A stretch of 64,000 nt of DNA from Adiantum capillus-veneris (GCA_014529385.2 CM043953.1:80856338-80920337); one strand, 5' to 3'. Shown: positions 1-11,048, numbered from the stretch's first letter. Numbers and translations are program-made. Notes: generated by a model from the letters alone, not told the origin.

Positions 1-312
1 CATCTGCAACTGCCTCAACTGATGCTCCATCTCTAGTGTGCACACTTGGTGATGCTTTGGCACTCAATGGAGAATGCAACAGCCTTCTTGGAGTTAGTTG
101 TTGCATAGGTGATTTGACTACAGAAGACTTTGCCATCAAGATGTCTTCAACTACTCCACGTACTGCATCCCCTACGGCAGACTCCGCTTCAAGGGCTGGC
201 TGCATCCCTTGGGTAGACTCCGCTTCAAGGCTTGGCTACATCCCTGGGGTAATCAGGCCATTCTTCCTTGTGGAATGCATCGTCTTGTTGGAGCAAGCAT
301 GCGATGATTGTT
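1..312 (-). pseudogene. C-terminal block of a decayed plant gene
   Basis: On the minus strand a reading frame stays open for about 100 codons apart from one TAG. It contains two tandem copies of a 12-residue unit with the core LEAES. The TAG lies in one copy exactly where the other has CAG, so it looks like a single C-to-T nonsense change in a real coding sequence. A possible 3' splice acceptor (TTTGTAG) precedes the block at 313-316. The frame runs off the left edge of the window. The plus strand is also open here (36-404), but its product is less protein-like. I infer that this is a downstream exon of the same gene as the blocks at 559-924 and 1927-2814. Family not recognised. Confidence 0.35.
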
Positions 313-558
313 CTACAAAGCAAGCTATTTACAAAGTCTCACTTGGAGTATCCCAAAATACACACATAAATACTGATTTTGGTACCTACCAGTGGCCTGC
401 GTAGAGACTCTCTCTGTTTTTGTCCTCAATGATTCTTGTACACAGGTCTCTGCTGCGATGTCTGTACCTGCAAATGATTTCATTAAATGCAAGAGTTTAA
501 ACTACCAATGGAAAGTGGGCCTGCAATAGTAGTAGTAAATAATTGACATAGTGACTAC

Positions 559-924
559 CTGCACTTGATTCTTTCATCTCACTCTTCACCTTCAGACCAA
601 TCATATGCTTAGCTCTAGGGGGAACATACATGTTGAAATCTAGTGCAACACAATAGCCATAGTCCCTACATACATGCGTGAATCATAGCATATGGTACAC
701 ATGGGTGCAAGGCAGGGAGAATACATCCAAGCTTCTGGCATCGAACGGGAATCCACATCCTACACAATGGTAGAACCCATTAAGTGCCACCTCGCTAATG
801 CTCTGCTTAAAATCCACAGGAGGAAAAGGCTTCATCAAACTGGCTCCCACGTTATGTGAAGTCCTCTCCATGGTAACACAAAATTTAAAGTGCTCTGATT
901 CCTGTGTTATGTTGGTCTCTACTT
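559..924 (-). pseudogene. RING-like zinc-binding exon with a nonsense codon
   Basis: The minus strand encodes about 120 residues of protein-like sequence between a plausible acceptor (CTTACAG, 925-931) and donor (CAG/GTAGTC, 551-561). The centre has CVGC, about 20 residues later CTHVYH, and two residues after that a TGA at 683-685. The frame then continues protein-like with FTHVC and CRDYGYC. The spacing C-x-H-x2-H-x2-[stop] fits a RING-H2-type ligand series in which the next Cys codon has become TGA. RING domains usually act in ubiquitin ligases; that role is only inferred here. It belongs with the blocks at 1-312 and 1927-2814 because strand and quality agree. It could also be a different treble-clef zinc domain. 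Confidence 0.4.
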
Positions 925-1039
925 CTGTAAGTAGTGCCTATGAAACAAAGAAGACAACACATCTAATTTAAGTCTCAATAACCCAACAAAAGCAGATTGC
1001 TGAAAAGAATATGCAGCGTTAATCTTATCCCTTTATTTG

Positions 1040-1880
1040 CAATACCACATATAAGACAAGCACTTACTCTATATGCTATAAACACAAGCTTGATGTGGTA
1101 TATGATATGCACTGTGCTATATAGCACATAGCACAGTCCAAGTATAATGTGCTATAAGTGCTACATAGAGTATGCACTGTAGATCATAGCAGAGAGACTT
1201 TTTAAAATACCAGATATAGCCCAAACATTTTCTCTATATGCTATATAGCACAAGCTTGTTGGGTATATGATATGCAGTGGGCTATATGAGACATAGCACA
1301 TAGCATATAGCACAAATATTGTGCTATGTAGCACATATCACAATTAGAGATGTGCTATGTAGCACATAGCAAAAATGGAGATTGTGCTATATAGCACAAT
1401 TCACTATTCCACACACTCCAGGGCTATATTGTGAACATATAGCACACAAAATATGCTATTTAGCACATAGCACATAAAAATATTGTGCTATGTAGCACAT
1501 ATCAATATTTAACACACACTTCAGGGCTATACTGTGAGCATATAGCATACAGGTATGCTATATAGCACATATTACACATGTCCATTGTCCTATGTATCAC
1601 ATAGCAAATAACCACACAGAGCACATAGCATAGAATCACACACATTCCAAATAGATGAGGGTACTATTGTGAACATGTTGCACCTAGATTGAACTATAAA
1701 GCACATCGCACATAACCACACATAGCATATAACCACCCACTCCATGAAGATGATGGCTATGTTGTGACCATATAGCACATATTTTGTGCTATATAGCACA
1801 TAGCAGAAATAGAATATGCTCATACATTACATAACCATACAATCCATAACACTCTAACCACATAACCACATGGAAGTGAA
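1040..1880. repeat. Degenerate array of self-complementary TGCTATATAGCA motifs
   Basis: About 800 bp is dominated by variants of the palindrome TGCTATATAGCA and by GCACATAGCA. A perfect 16-base palindrome (TGTGCTATATAGCACA) lies at 1113-1128. Higher-order structure is visible. Two copies of a roughly 165-bp unit start near 1041 and 1206 (both with AATACC, CTCTATATGCTATA, CACAAGCTTG, TATATGATATGCA). They are followed by about four diverged units of roughly 100 bp near 1411, 1509, 1641 and 1740, keyed by a CACTCCAGGGCTAT-like core and GTGAACATATAGCA. The array lies inside the putative intron between the blocks at 559-924 and 1927-2814. Confidence 0.75.
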
Positions 1881-1926
1881 CCACATACTCCAAAACAAAG
1901 TGAAGCACATGTAGGAGGGTATGCAC

Positions 1927-2814
1927 CTTTGCTTTAGCCACATTGGCTTCTAATTCAACAACGTTCTCTCTAGTAGTACTCGAGAACTGTCCAATCAAAT
2001 CAATCAGGCGTTGTCGAGCTACAGAGTCTGGCACGCAATCAATCTCCGTTTGCAACTTTATGGCCAAAGTGTTTGAGCTTTGAGCACCCTCAGCCCTATG
2101 CATTCTCTGACTTGATCCTCTACCTGCTTCTTTGCACCCTCAAGTCTTGACTTATAGTCTTGCAATCTTCCCTCTGCAATATTCTTCATTTCTGCAAGTG
2201 CCCTGCTATCCTCCTCTACCAATTGTACCAGGCCCTCCTCCTGTAGGCACGCTTGACAATGGTACAGATGTACCTTCTATTTTCAATGATGATCTGGTAG
2301 AGGCAGCAGTGGTTTTGGAACCTCTCCCTCTACCACTCATCTGCTCTTCCCACCTCTTGATCTTGTTTTTCAAGTTGTGTCTTTCTTTTGAGACTCTCAT
2401 TGCCCTCTCTGCAAAGATAGCCCAAGAAATTTGATGTTTGCCAGATTCACTGCAGTTTTCCAATGCAAAGGCCTTTGCAAATTGAGTCCCTACTTCATAC
2501 ATGAAGGGACCGTCCTAGTAGACATCCCAGTGTCTCCACACAAGCTTTTGTAAGAACTCCGACCGAGCATGGTATGCCTTCACTTTCTTCTGGCTACTCG
2601 GAACAGGCTTTGGGCATATAAAGACAGCTTCCCGGTCCTCCTCAGAGATGTCATTGTTTCCTCTCAAGCTACGCGGATCAACTCCCTCCAATGACAATCC
2701 ACGCTCCATATGAAATTCCTCGGCAAGACGACAAAACTTCGTATGCAGAGGTGGTTCGATGTTCCTAACTAGACTGCTGCTTGCTTGAATCGGATGCTTT
2801 GAGGAAGGTGCCAT
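1927..2814 (-). pseudogene. N-terminal and coiled-coil block of a decayed plant gene
   Basis: The minus-strand ATG at 2814 opens a frame of 99 codons. It meets one TAG at 2515-2517 and continues in the same frame to 2206, giving about 200 residues. Clusters include RLAEEFHMERG, SEEDREAVFICP and ISWAIFAERAMRVSKERHN, then a Gly/Arg-rich patch. Near 2206 the protein-like reading moves to another frame with an acidic/basic heptad-rich stretch (ALAEMKNIAEGRLQDYK), probably a coiled coil. Near 2100 it moves again (LQTEIDCVPDSVARQRL). A plausible donor (AAAG/GTGCAT) sits at 1921-1930. One nonsense change and two frameshifts make it a pseudogene. I do not recognise the family. Transposon-borne host sequence is an alternative. 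Confidence 0.45.
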
Positions 2815-3252
2815 GATGCAGTCTCAAGTGATATACCTGCACATCATCCAATGAAGTCATGAGACATGGTGCCCTCGCTTATCATCCCTGCTAAAAAGAA
2901 ACAAGAACTTCATGGGCCTGCTCTTGTAAGCAGGGCATTCAAGGTGATGTGCTATGGGATTTGCCCCAAGATTGCATGCAGCTTGTGGACTAGAAAATTA
3001 CCTCGGAAGTCTATGTCCTCTCATGCAGCCAGCAGCAGCATTAGGTTTTGCTCGCCTTTTGTTGCAAATGAGCAAGGTGTGGCACTCATGCAGCTCCAAA
3101 TACATCTTAATGTAGCTAAATGATCCCAGGTGGGGCGCACGTGCTCAAGCAATAGAGAGTGTACATGATCAATGGGAGAGACATACCTCGAAGAGAAGAG
3201 GGCAGTTACTGCAATCGTCCTTGAAGCAGCTAAGCTTGCACAGTAAAAGCTC
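2815..3252. other. Spacer without a supported gene
   Basis: This lies upstream of the minus-strand gene remnant. An 85-codon plus-strand frame (2866-3123) exists, but it has no recognisable motif and no codon-level support. I see no repeat or promoter I can defend. Confidence 0.5.
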
Positions 3253-3267
3253 TAAGCACAGTAGACC

Positions 3268-3310
3268 TTGAGCACGCGCACGCGCACGCGCACGCGCACG
3301 CGCGAGAGCG

Positions 3311-3405
<95 letters not shown>

Positions 3406-3424
3406 CAGGGGGTCGGGGGGGGGG
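3268..3424. repeat. Compound microsatellite (CACGCG)n-(GA)n-(G)n
   Basis: An alternating purine/pyrimidine CACGCG tract (3270-3305) passes into about 46 GA units (3313-3404) and then a run of 11 or more G (about 3415-3425). Open frames across it in several registers (poly-Arg/Glu or poly-Leu/Ser) are products of the repeat, not genes. Confidence 0.97.
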
Positions 3425-3611
3425 GTACGGTGTTTGAAACTGCCAACTACTAATGAAACAAAGTGGGTGTGTGAAGGCTGAATTTTTCAATATAACATTT
3501 TTTAGAATATAAATTTGGACGTCTGAAATATGGCACCAGTGACCACACCGCCAATGTCATGCTATGATATTTAATTATATCACATATATAGATTTCCACC
3601 TATTCATGCTT

Positions 3612-6243
3612 TCACCCCTCACCCATAGTATCTACAAAAGAAACTTGCTCACACAAGCCCAAAACATTTTCAGTAGGCTCTAGCAACCCACTCTCTTTCA
3701 TGCCGATTTGTACATTATGTACATATTGCCTCTCACATCTCTTCAAATCTTCAAGTTTTGTAAAACATATTGATCCAATTCTTGTTACCAAGGAGCCCGT
3801 TGAGAAAGTTTCACTTAGTTTTGGATCAGACAAGACCCTTTTTCTTTCTGTACCACTACAATCTCGCTTTACAATGGTACTTGGCCAAAACCCATCATTT
3901 CAATATGGTCATGAAACTCTTTGCTCACCTTTGGTAGAGGATGATCTCTGAGGTTGTCACAATTTCTTTCATGATTTACACAAACTGTGAAATTGGACAA
4001 CACGTTTACCATCTTTGCTTCGTATCCTGGCATAAGCTGAACCATCATCCCCATTACCTTTGTTTCCATTTGAACTCCCAGAATGTGGGCTTGTCCAAGG
4101 AAAAGATGATATGAAGATGTGTCCTGTATAAAGAAGTTTTGTTCAACTTTTTTACATCACCTATTGTCACCTTTACACTTGGACATGCTACATACAATTC
4201 ACCTGATGAATTGTTTTCCACTCTGACCATCCAACCATGTTCTGTGTCCGTTGGCCATTTACATTTGTTGTAAAGACTTTTTGACATTATATTTATGTCA
4301 GAAGGCAACAAATGGCTCTTCAAGCACACCTACCTTGATCAATGTCTCTATAGTAGCCCATGCCCAATGGCTTCTAGAATAGTGGCTCCTAGGAATATTT
4401 TGAGATTCTTTCCCATCATCAGCATATTTCACTTGACTTACATTCCAAGAAGATTGGTAGCATCCCACCATAGCTTCATAACCTTATTTAGCACGCATAT
4501 GTACTCCTTGTGTCTTCACAATATCGCCTTCAGCTTGTGGGCGAATAGACTCTCCAAGTGTTTGCTTCTTTCTCTTGATGATGTCGATAATTTCTTCATG
4601 GAATTCATGCTTGGCTATGCCAAGCACCTCACCCAAAGTAAACTCAACCTTACCATTCAAAATCCTTTCCTCTAGAACTTTCTTCAAGTCTGTAGCAAGC
4701 TCAATGTCATATTGTAGTTTGTAAGTTGGTCCTTTTGGTTTATCTTTTGTTGGCTCCTTTTTCTTTCCTATTGTAGATTCCTCCATGGTCACTTCTAATA
4801 AAGGTGTCTCTTGTGTTGGTGGTGCTCGCAAAGGGGCTGCATCATTCCTCCCTCCACCTCTTGTAGCTCTTTTTGAAGGCCCTTCATCACCATTTTCATG
4901 CCTGCGCTTGTCTTCTACAATGGCTTCATGGCTTTGGCAATTTGTAATGTAGGCATGGACAGACATTAAATCCACTGGATCATTCCACGCTATTTCTAGA
5001 CGTATGCAATCACCTGCTTCATGTAGAATCTCTTTTTTAATCTTTCCCTTTTTAGCTAGTTGCATGACATTTGGCCAAAATCGTGGCCAAAGTCGACCAT
5101 GATGGTCACTCACCTCTTCATCACTAAGATGCTCAATTTTTACTCCATAAGTAGCTGCCTCAACTGTAGAGGTGGCATGGTTATGTGCCATATCTTCAAC
5201 TAAGGTTTGCATTCCCCCCTTCCTGAAGTTAGTTCTCAAGGGTAGACCTGTCTCTCTTAAGTGGATTTTACCATCCTTAAGAAAGATAACGTCTTTTGTC
5301 AAATCATCACTAAAACTATCACAATCCCTTCTTACATGGTCTGTACTATCACACCAAATACATCTATTAACAAAACCTTCTTTGGGTTGTTGTCTTTACC
5401 TAGCAAGTGGCCCTAATGGTTGGCCTTTTTCTTCAAGCTTTGTAAGCTTCACCTTCAAGTCACGCATTCCCTTCACAAGCTCATCTAGCATAGACTCATC
5501 AAACTTAGGATCTATACATGTAGGTTTTACCATTTTGTCAAAAGTTGAGGTGGAAGGACTTGTAGTGTTTACTACCGTCTTGTCCCTTCTTCTTTGTTGT
5601 TTGGCAAGCAGTGAGACAGCACCTTCAACTTCATTCCAATCGGTCTTTAGTCCTTGCTCAGCATCTTTATCTTCAAGAAGAAGCTCCAAATTTTCTTGAA
5701 ACTCTTTACCTGCAGCTTTTAAGAAAAGATATGTCTTCTCTGCATCTAGCGTGGCCCTTTCTATCTTGGTGAGTTGTGTGTAGCGTTGCTCAAATTCCCT
5801 AAGTAGCTCTGCTATTGATATCCTTGCTTTGGCTTGACTACGCATTCAAAGAATGTCCTGTTGGTCACTCTCTTTGAGTCCTCCATGAAATATTCCTCCT
5901 TTAAAGCTACTTTGAGTTCCTCCTAGTTTCTCCCATGTCCATCTTTAATTCCCCTAGCATGTTCTCTAATTTTTGGAGCAACAACTAGCTCAAAGCTTTG
6001 AATCATCTCACCTTCTGACACGTGATGCAGCTCTATCTCCTTCAAATGCTCGCATAAGTAGTTGGTTACATATTTGCCATTGAACTGATCCATTCTATTG
6101 ACAATCTCTTGTATGGCTTTGGTTGCTAAAATCTCCCTTCTTTCATTGGCATGTTGTTGTTGCATGAACATTACAAATGCTTGAAACATTTTCATTGTTG
6201 CTGGGCCAAAATGCATACCATGTTGCTCAACACAATCACCCAT
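3612..6243 (-). pseudogene. gag: Ty3/gypsy family H gag-protease remnant (H1)
   Basis: This is the structural polyprotein remnant of an LTR retrotransposon. The gag ATG is at 6243, only 28 bases after the LTR end. Frame breaks at about 5923 (TAG), near 5850 (frameshift) and 5396 (TAA) interrupt a typical gag with ELKVALKEEYFMEDSKRV and ELLREFEQRYTQL motifs. A CX2CX4HX4C knuckle (CIWCDSTDHVRRDC) lies at about 5330-5372. A charged linker follows (4484-5302). Retropepsin-like sequence lies at 3869-4329 (INIMSKSLYNK, GELYVACPSVKVTIGDV), but the catalytic D-x-G-S triplet is eroded to LPSD. The end (3612-3833) matches the usual protease-RT linker. No RT follows, so the copy is truncated at its 3' side. 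Family H pol is found separately at 47339-49630. Confidence 0.8.
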
Positions 6244-6271
6244 GGTTTCTTAAAAACTCTCACCGAAAATA

Positions 6272-7118
6272 TATCGAGAAATTTGCAGTCTTGCTAGGAA
6301 AGCACTTGGCTTTTGGCTGTGAGAGTTTGTGAGAGAACTCCAAAAACTATATGAATGCGTTAATTATAAACCATAGATGCCATGAATTCTAGGGTTTGGA
6401 AGGAAGTGCAATCAAAGAAGCCCCACTATTTCTCTCTTGCACTCACACACACAAAGAAAGAACACAAAAGAGAATATTAAAACAAGACAAAGATGAAAAC
6501 ATCAAGGCTATGGTCATATCGTATCATGGGTAATATGAAAGGGTTAATAGATGAGTTAATGGTGTTCAATCTTTTTCGACCAAACAGGCTATGAATTGTT
6601 CTTTGGAATTATAGTTTTGTGCTTACCATAATATATATGTTTTGTCAAGTGATTGGGATTAATTGTGTGTACAAATCCTCTTGGTTCATAGCAAGATAAC
6701 TACACTTACGTCAAAAGAAAATTTATAGTATATAAGGGATAGTATGATGGGATCCGGTGAAATAAGTATTTCATTGAGCCTTTATGGGCCAAAGAGAAGC
6801 ACTATACGTTGTTGAAAGTGTATTTTATGGCTAATCCATACGTTAATTGCAATAGATCACACATAGTGGAAGAGATAGAAATTCACATCATGTGGATTAT
6901 TCATCTAGGATAACACTAGTATGTGCAAAATGTAAACATGAGAGAAGTGAAGAGAAGAGAAGTTTCCTTCCCAAGCCCTATTCTTGCCCGTAGGCAATAA
7001 GGATACTTCGGGAAGAGATGTACCTTAGCAAGGAGAACCTAGAATTTTTAGAAAGAATGAATTTCTAAGAATGAGAGAGGTAGGTTTGGTTAAAGAGGGA
7101 GAGGAAATTAGAGATATG
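6272..7118 (-). mobile_element. Partial LTR of H1 (downstream LTR part)
   Basis: About 850 bp aligns along its length with 44859-45690, the terminal part of the complete H LTR. In minus orientation the terminus here reads CTCGATA instead of CTCGACA. The LTR is cut at 7118, where copia LTR sequence begins. With the gag start 28 bases away, this is the 5' LTR of H1. I could not find a standard tRNA-complementary PBS in the short leader. Confidence 0.75.
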
Positions 7119-7489
7119 TGTTGGAATTAGGGTTGCAGAGAAACACACACAGCTTGGAGAAGACGAAGGAAGCTCAAGGCACACAATAGAGAGTGTGTTA
7201 CTTGTATGTGCAAAATATAGACATGAGAGAAGTGAAGAGAAGAGAAGTTTCCTTCCCAAGCCCTATTCTTGCCCGTAGTCAATAAGGATACTTTAGGAAG
7301 AGATGTACCTTAGCAAGGAGAACCTAGAATTTTTCGAAAGAATGAATTTCTAAGAATGAGAGAGGTAGGTTTGGTTAAAGAGGGAGAGGAAATTAGAGAT
7401 ATGGGTTGGAATTAGGGTTGCAGAGAAACACACACAGCTTGGAGAAGATGAAGGAAGCTCAAGGCACACAATAGAGAGTGTGTTACTTG
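6920..7489. repeat. 285-bp tandem duplication across an LTR/LTR junction
   Basis: Units 6920-7204 and 7205-7489 are near-identical. Each holds about 200 bp of H LTR followed by 86 bp of C-family LTR terminus. The same H/C junction is therefore present twice, so the duplication happened after the copia junction formed. The first copy keeps the TG of the C LTR terminus (7119); the second reads GG (7404). Confidence 0.9.
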
Positions 7490-7630
7490 GTGTGCAATGG
7501 AAAGATAGATAGCCCTAGAGTGATGGGCGTATATACAATGCACGGGGGAAAAAACCTCCTAAAGAGGGAAAAATTTCCCCGACGGTCCTAGTGTATTCAC
7601 ACACATCACTACCACATGTATATGATAACA
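7404..7630 (-). mobile_element. C0 copia 3' LTR (227 bp)
   Basis: In minus orientation it runs from TGTTATCAT to CTAATTCCAACC (terminal CA mutated). It matches the C1 LTR at 11049-11267 and the LTR at 43133-43359. A G-rich polypurine tract (CCAGGGGGGATT) abuts it at about 7631-7642, as expected between pol and a 3' LTR. One end overlaps the 285-bp duplication. Confidence 0.88.
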
Positions 7631-8657
7631 AATCCCCCCTGGAGTGTTGCGGTGAACGAGAGCTGCCACATGAGTAAAGGGAAGTGCCATGCCCTGAGGA
7701 CATGATCAGTCCACAAAGGGGAGTAAGCCCAAAGCTTTGTAGAAAGATTCAAGCTTCTCACAAGACAATGCCTTTGTGAAAAGATCTGCAAGGTTGTCCT
7801 GTGTTGGCACATAAGCCAAGCTGATCTCTCCTGCTGAGAGCCTCTCCTTGACTTAGTGGTAATGCACCTCAATGTGCTTTGTGTGAGCATGAAAAACAGG
7901 GTTCCTCGCAACTGCCAATGCGCTCTGACTGTCAATGTAGATAACACCCAAATCAGCCATAAGGCGTCTGAGCCATACACACTCAACCGTAGCTGTGAAG
8001 ACTGTCCTGTACTCAGCCTCACAACTCGAAGTGGCCACAGTAGGTTGCTTCTTGCTCAACCATGATATACATGAACTGCCAAGCATGAAACAAAAACCAC
8101 TTGTGGACACTCGCGTGTCAAAACAACCAGCCTAATATGAGTCCGAAAAAGCATGTAAGCCCGGCGGCAATGATCCCCCCTTGGGATAAAACAAGTCAAG
8201 ATGTAAAGTGCCACTAAGGTAGTGGAAAATCCTCTTGACAGCCGGCCAATGCTTAGACCCTGCTATGCATAAATCTACTGACCTGTGAGACTGCAAACTG
8301 AATATCTGGCCTCGTGTTGCATGCATAAATGAGGCAGCCAACAACAGTTTGGTAAAGAGTGACATCAGCAGGATCGCCAGCATCATGTAGACTCAACTTC
8401 AAGCTTGTTTCCATGGGAGTGGCAATAGGTTTGCCAAATTTACATAGCAATGTCTCAATGTAACTTTTCTGACACAATGCAATACCATTATCACACTACT
8501 TAAATTGTATACCCAAGTAATGATACAACAGCCCCAAATCTTTCATCTTGAAAGTAGCATTCAAATCAGCCTTAAATTCAGCAATATGTCTCTCATTTGG
8601 TCCAGTGATCAGCAAAAATCATCTACATAAAGAACCACAATGAGAAGTACATCACCC
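7631..8657 (-). pseudogene. pol: C0 copia RT C-terminus and RNase H remnant
   Basis: Minus-strand fragments 8477-8253, 8386-8132, 8110-7853 and 8022-7609 lie in shifting frames. Together they carry the end of copia reverse transcriptase (IETLLCKFG, LIYACNTRPDIQFAVSQVSRFMHS) and the RNase H domain ([54 protein letters not shown]). The order and 3' LTR match C1 (11389-12987). The copy stops abruptly at about 8657, just past the GPNERHIAEF region, where plus-strand sequence of another copia begins. Several frameshifts rule out function. The RNase H acidic residues at SSCEAEY and DSQSAL remain. Confidence 0.85.
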
Positions 8658-9215
8658 TAGCAAACAACATTGGATAGCAGTGAAACACATCCTCAGATAC
8701 TTGAAGGGTACAACAAGCACATGTTTATGCTTGGGTAACAATGATGCATCTATTGTTGGTTACACGAATGCAGATTATGCGGGTTGCAAAAAACAATAGA
8801 AGATCTATGTTTGGCTACATTTTTATATTTGCTGGAGAAGCCATTCCTTGGAGATCATCTCTCCAAGATTGTACATCTTCTTCCACTACAGAGGCTTAGT
8901 ACGGTGCATCATCAGATGCTAGCAAGGAAGCTATATGGTTGGCACGATTAGTGGGAGATTTAGACATTTAGTAGGTTCCACCTTTGCATTGTGATAGTCA
9001 GAGTGTCATTGCTTTGGATACAAATCCCGTGTTTCACTCCAAGTCAGAACACATTGAGGTGATATGATCTCATCCAAGATACGTTGGCAGATAAGTGTTT
9101 GGATCTTGCCAAAATCCACAGTAATGACAACCCAACAGATGCTCTTACAAAGAGCTTAGCTAGAAAGCAGTTTGCACATTGCATCAAGTTATTGGGTGTA
9201 GGGTGAAAAAATTTG
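8658..9215 (+). pseudogene. pol: Copia P RNase H remnant
   Basis: On the plus strand, too broken for a long open frame, is the C-terminus of a TNT1/SIRE-like copia polyprotein: ILRYLKGTT, YTNADYAG, SMFGYIFIFAGEAIPWRSSLQ, SSTTEA-YGASSDASKEAIWL, CDSQSVIALDTNPVFHSKSEHIEV and DALTKSLARKQFAHCIKLLG. At least four stops interrupt it. This is a different copia family from C, on the opposite strand, joined tail-to-middle with C0 at about 8657. Its own PPT and 3' LTR follow at 9290-9750. Confidence 0.82.
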
Positions 9216-9290
9216 TACAAGGGTGAAGTTGTCATGCTTCACGATTATACATACTATCTTTAATTGTCATTATGACCACATTGGCCTTTA

Positions 9291-9300
9291 AGTGGGAGGT
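9291..9300 (+). promoter_or_regulatory. Polypurine tract of copia P
   Basis: AGTGGGAGGT sits directly against the TGTTGGG start of the LTR and downstream of the RNase H end. This is the position used for plus-strand DNA priming. Confidence 0.75.
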
Positions 9301-9750
9301 TGTTGGGTAAAGGCCCTATGGCCGGCAACCCAGACACTCCCTACACTTACTAACTCTTACTAACCTTTTGTATTCTTCTTTTATACATATATGGGCCACA
9401 AAGTTCTCAAATTGTGATGGAGTTGTTTGGCTCTCACCATAGCCAAAATGAGTCCTTACAGTCATGGATTGATTTTGTTTTGAGTTTTGTTTTTCCCTCC
9501 TAGTACTTGATCCCATGTTTTCACACTATTAAGGTCATTAAAGCTCATAATTGGATCCCTTGCCCATGTGTGGTTTCAAAGGATGTTGCTTCCAGTCAAA
9601 ACACAATTGTTCCCTTCGTTGTCCAAATACAAGCAATATGTTGCCCATGCTTGTCTAGGCTTTTAAAACCAATCAAGGTGGAAAACAATTGTCTTATTTT
9701 AGGACTTGTTCCTCAATCCTTTACATAAAACACCCATAAGATCACCAACA
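9301..9750 (+). mobile_element. Probable 3' LTR of copia P
   Basis: It begins TGTTGGGTAAAGG after the PPT. A plausible end is ATCACCAACA at 9741-9750, giving TGTTGG/CCAACA inverted termini and 450 bp. A TATA-like TTTATACATATA occurs near 9380. No second copy is present in the window to confirm the right end. The 73-codon frame at 9507-9728 lies within it and is not a gene. Confidence 0.55.
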
Positions 9751-11048
9751 AAAACACAAATGACTAGAAAATAATAAAGACTTTGCTTATATACACACTA
9801 GAGCCCCGTAACTAGTTAGCATTGGCATTGAGCCTCGGCATACATGAACTATTCCATGGCATGATGTGATCAACCAATTCCATTGATTGATTGTGTAACA
9901 CCTCAAGGCTGAACAAGATGCTTGTTCATCCATAAATTCCATGTCGATTGTCCAGTCTTCTTATGTTTTTTAATGTTTATAAGGCTAATACCTTAAACGC
10001 TTCAATGCACTTCAGATGCCCTTTTACTATACTGCCCGTAAGGGGGACTTAATCACATAATTTCAATTTTTGTGGTCAAAAGTTGGCATTTTTAATGCAA
10101 TTCCTCCAAACAATTGAAAGGTGGCCAATCCTTTGAACTAAAGGTAAAAGCTTCCTCCCCCCTTTGACGCTTGGGGTATATTCCATCTATTTGGTTTTTA
10201 TTTCGAAAGATCGTTAGGTCTCCCCCATTTTTACTGCATTAGGTCTCCACCATTTCATAAAAATAAAAAACCCATCAAGGTCACTCGTCAGGGGGCATGC
10301 AGTCTGCAGCAATTGATCAGGGGGCATGCAGTTTGCACCAATTATCAATTGTCAATTCTTGTGAGGATTCCCACCCAAGAACTGTTGGATGCTTGCCAAG
10401 TCAGTATGCAAAACATCAAAAATGGGTGCCAATCATTGCTGCACAAGTCAGCAGGCGAAACTTGATTCAGCATCTGCCAACTCAGTAGGGAGAATGTCGA
10501 AAGTGTGGGCTAATCATTCTTGTCCACATCGGCAAGCAAAAAATGCTCCAGCATCCGAAAACTTAGCTTTAGGAATATCGTACAGACTGCACCTAAAAAA
10601 TTAGTGAACACTCTCACAAGCTTGGCCCCCCTCCCACCGACCACTGATGGCCGAGAATGTTCATCCGCTGACCATTTCCTTCAGAAAGCAATCCCACCAT
10701 GGCTCCCAACATCCGTCGATCAATATGTGGTTGCCCTTTCTTTCGGGAATGGTCAGTGGATGACCATTCCCTACACCTTCAAAACATCTAAAATGCAAAA
10801 TCAAGGGAGATAATGTAGGAAACAAAAAGCTTCATGACAATGGAAAGTAGTAAAACTTTGCACCCTGGATGTAAAGAGGCCTCTAGCATACACTTGATAT
10901 GTGTGCAACATTAGAGAAAGAAAGAAAACTCTGAGAACCATTAAAACACCACCTTGATACAGTGGTACACTCAGAAGTGGTGAGGCACTCACTCAAAAGA
11001 AACATCACCAAGGAAGAGGAGGGGGAGGGAGGGGATCAATGACATATA
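9751..11048. other. Spacer with two short tandem repeats
   Basis: No supported gene. A 29-bp repeat (GGGGGCATGCAGT core) occurs twice at 10287-10343. An 81-bp repeat occurs twice at about 10391-10553. Because 81 is a multiple of three, the second repeat gives an apparent 27-residue protein repeat (AKSVCKTSKMGANHC, then ANSVGRMSKVWANHS), but no longer gene surrounds it. The right end flanks copia C1. Confidence 0.5.

Noticed and set aside
1040-1880. CRISPR-like repeat array
   Set aside because: The repeats are degenerate and palindromic, without uniform spacers, and the window is plant nuclear DNA.
3230-3490. Arg/Glu-, Leu/Ser- and Arg/Thr-rich open frames
   Set aside because: Open in several registers on both strands only because a GA/CACGCG microsatellite has no stops.
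4295-5699. Plus-strand frames of 126 and 175 codons
   Set aside because: They are antisense shadows of the minus-strand H1 gag, which has recognisable domains.
10389-10813. Small repeat protein with 27-residue units
   Set aside because: The repeat length is a multiple of three by chance; three overlapping frames are open and none has a start context or conserved pattern beyond the two units.
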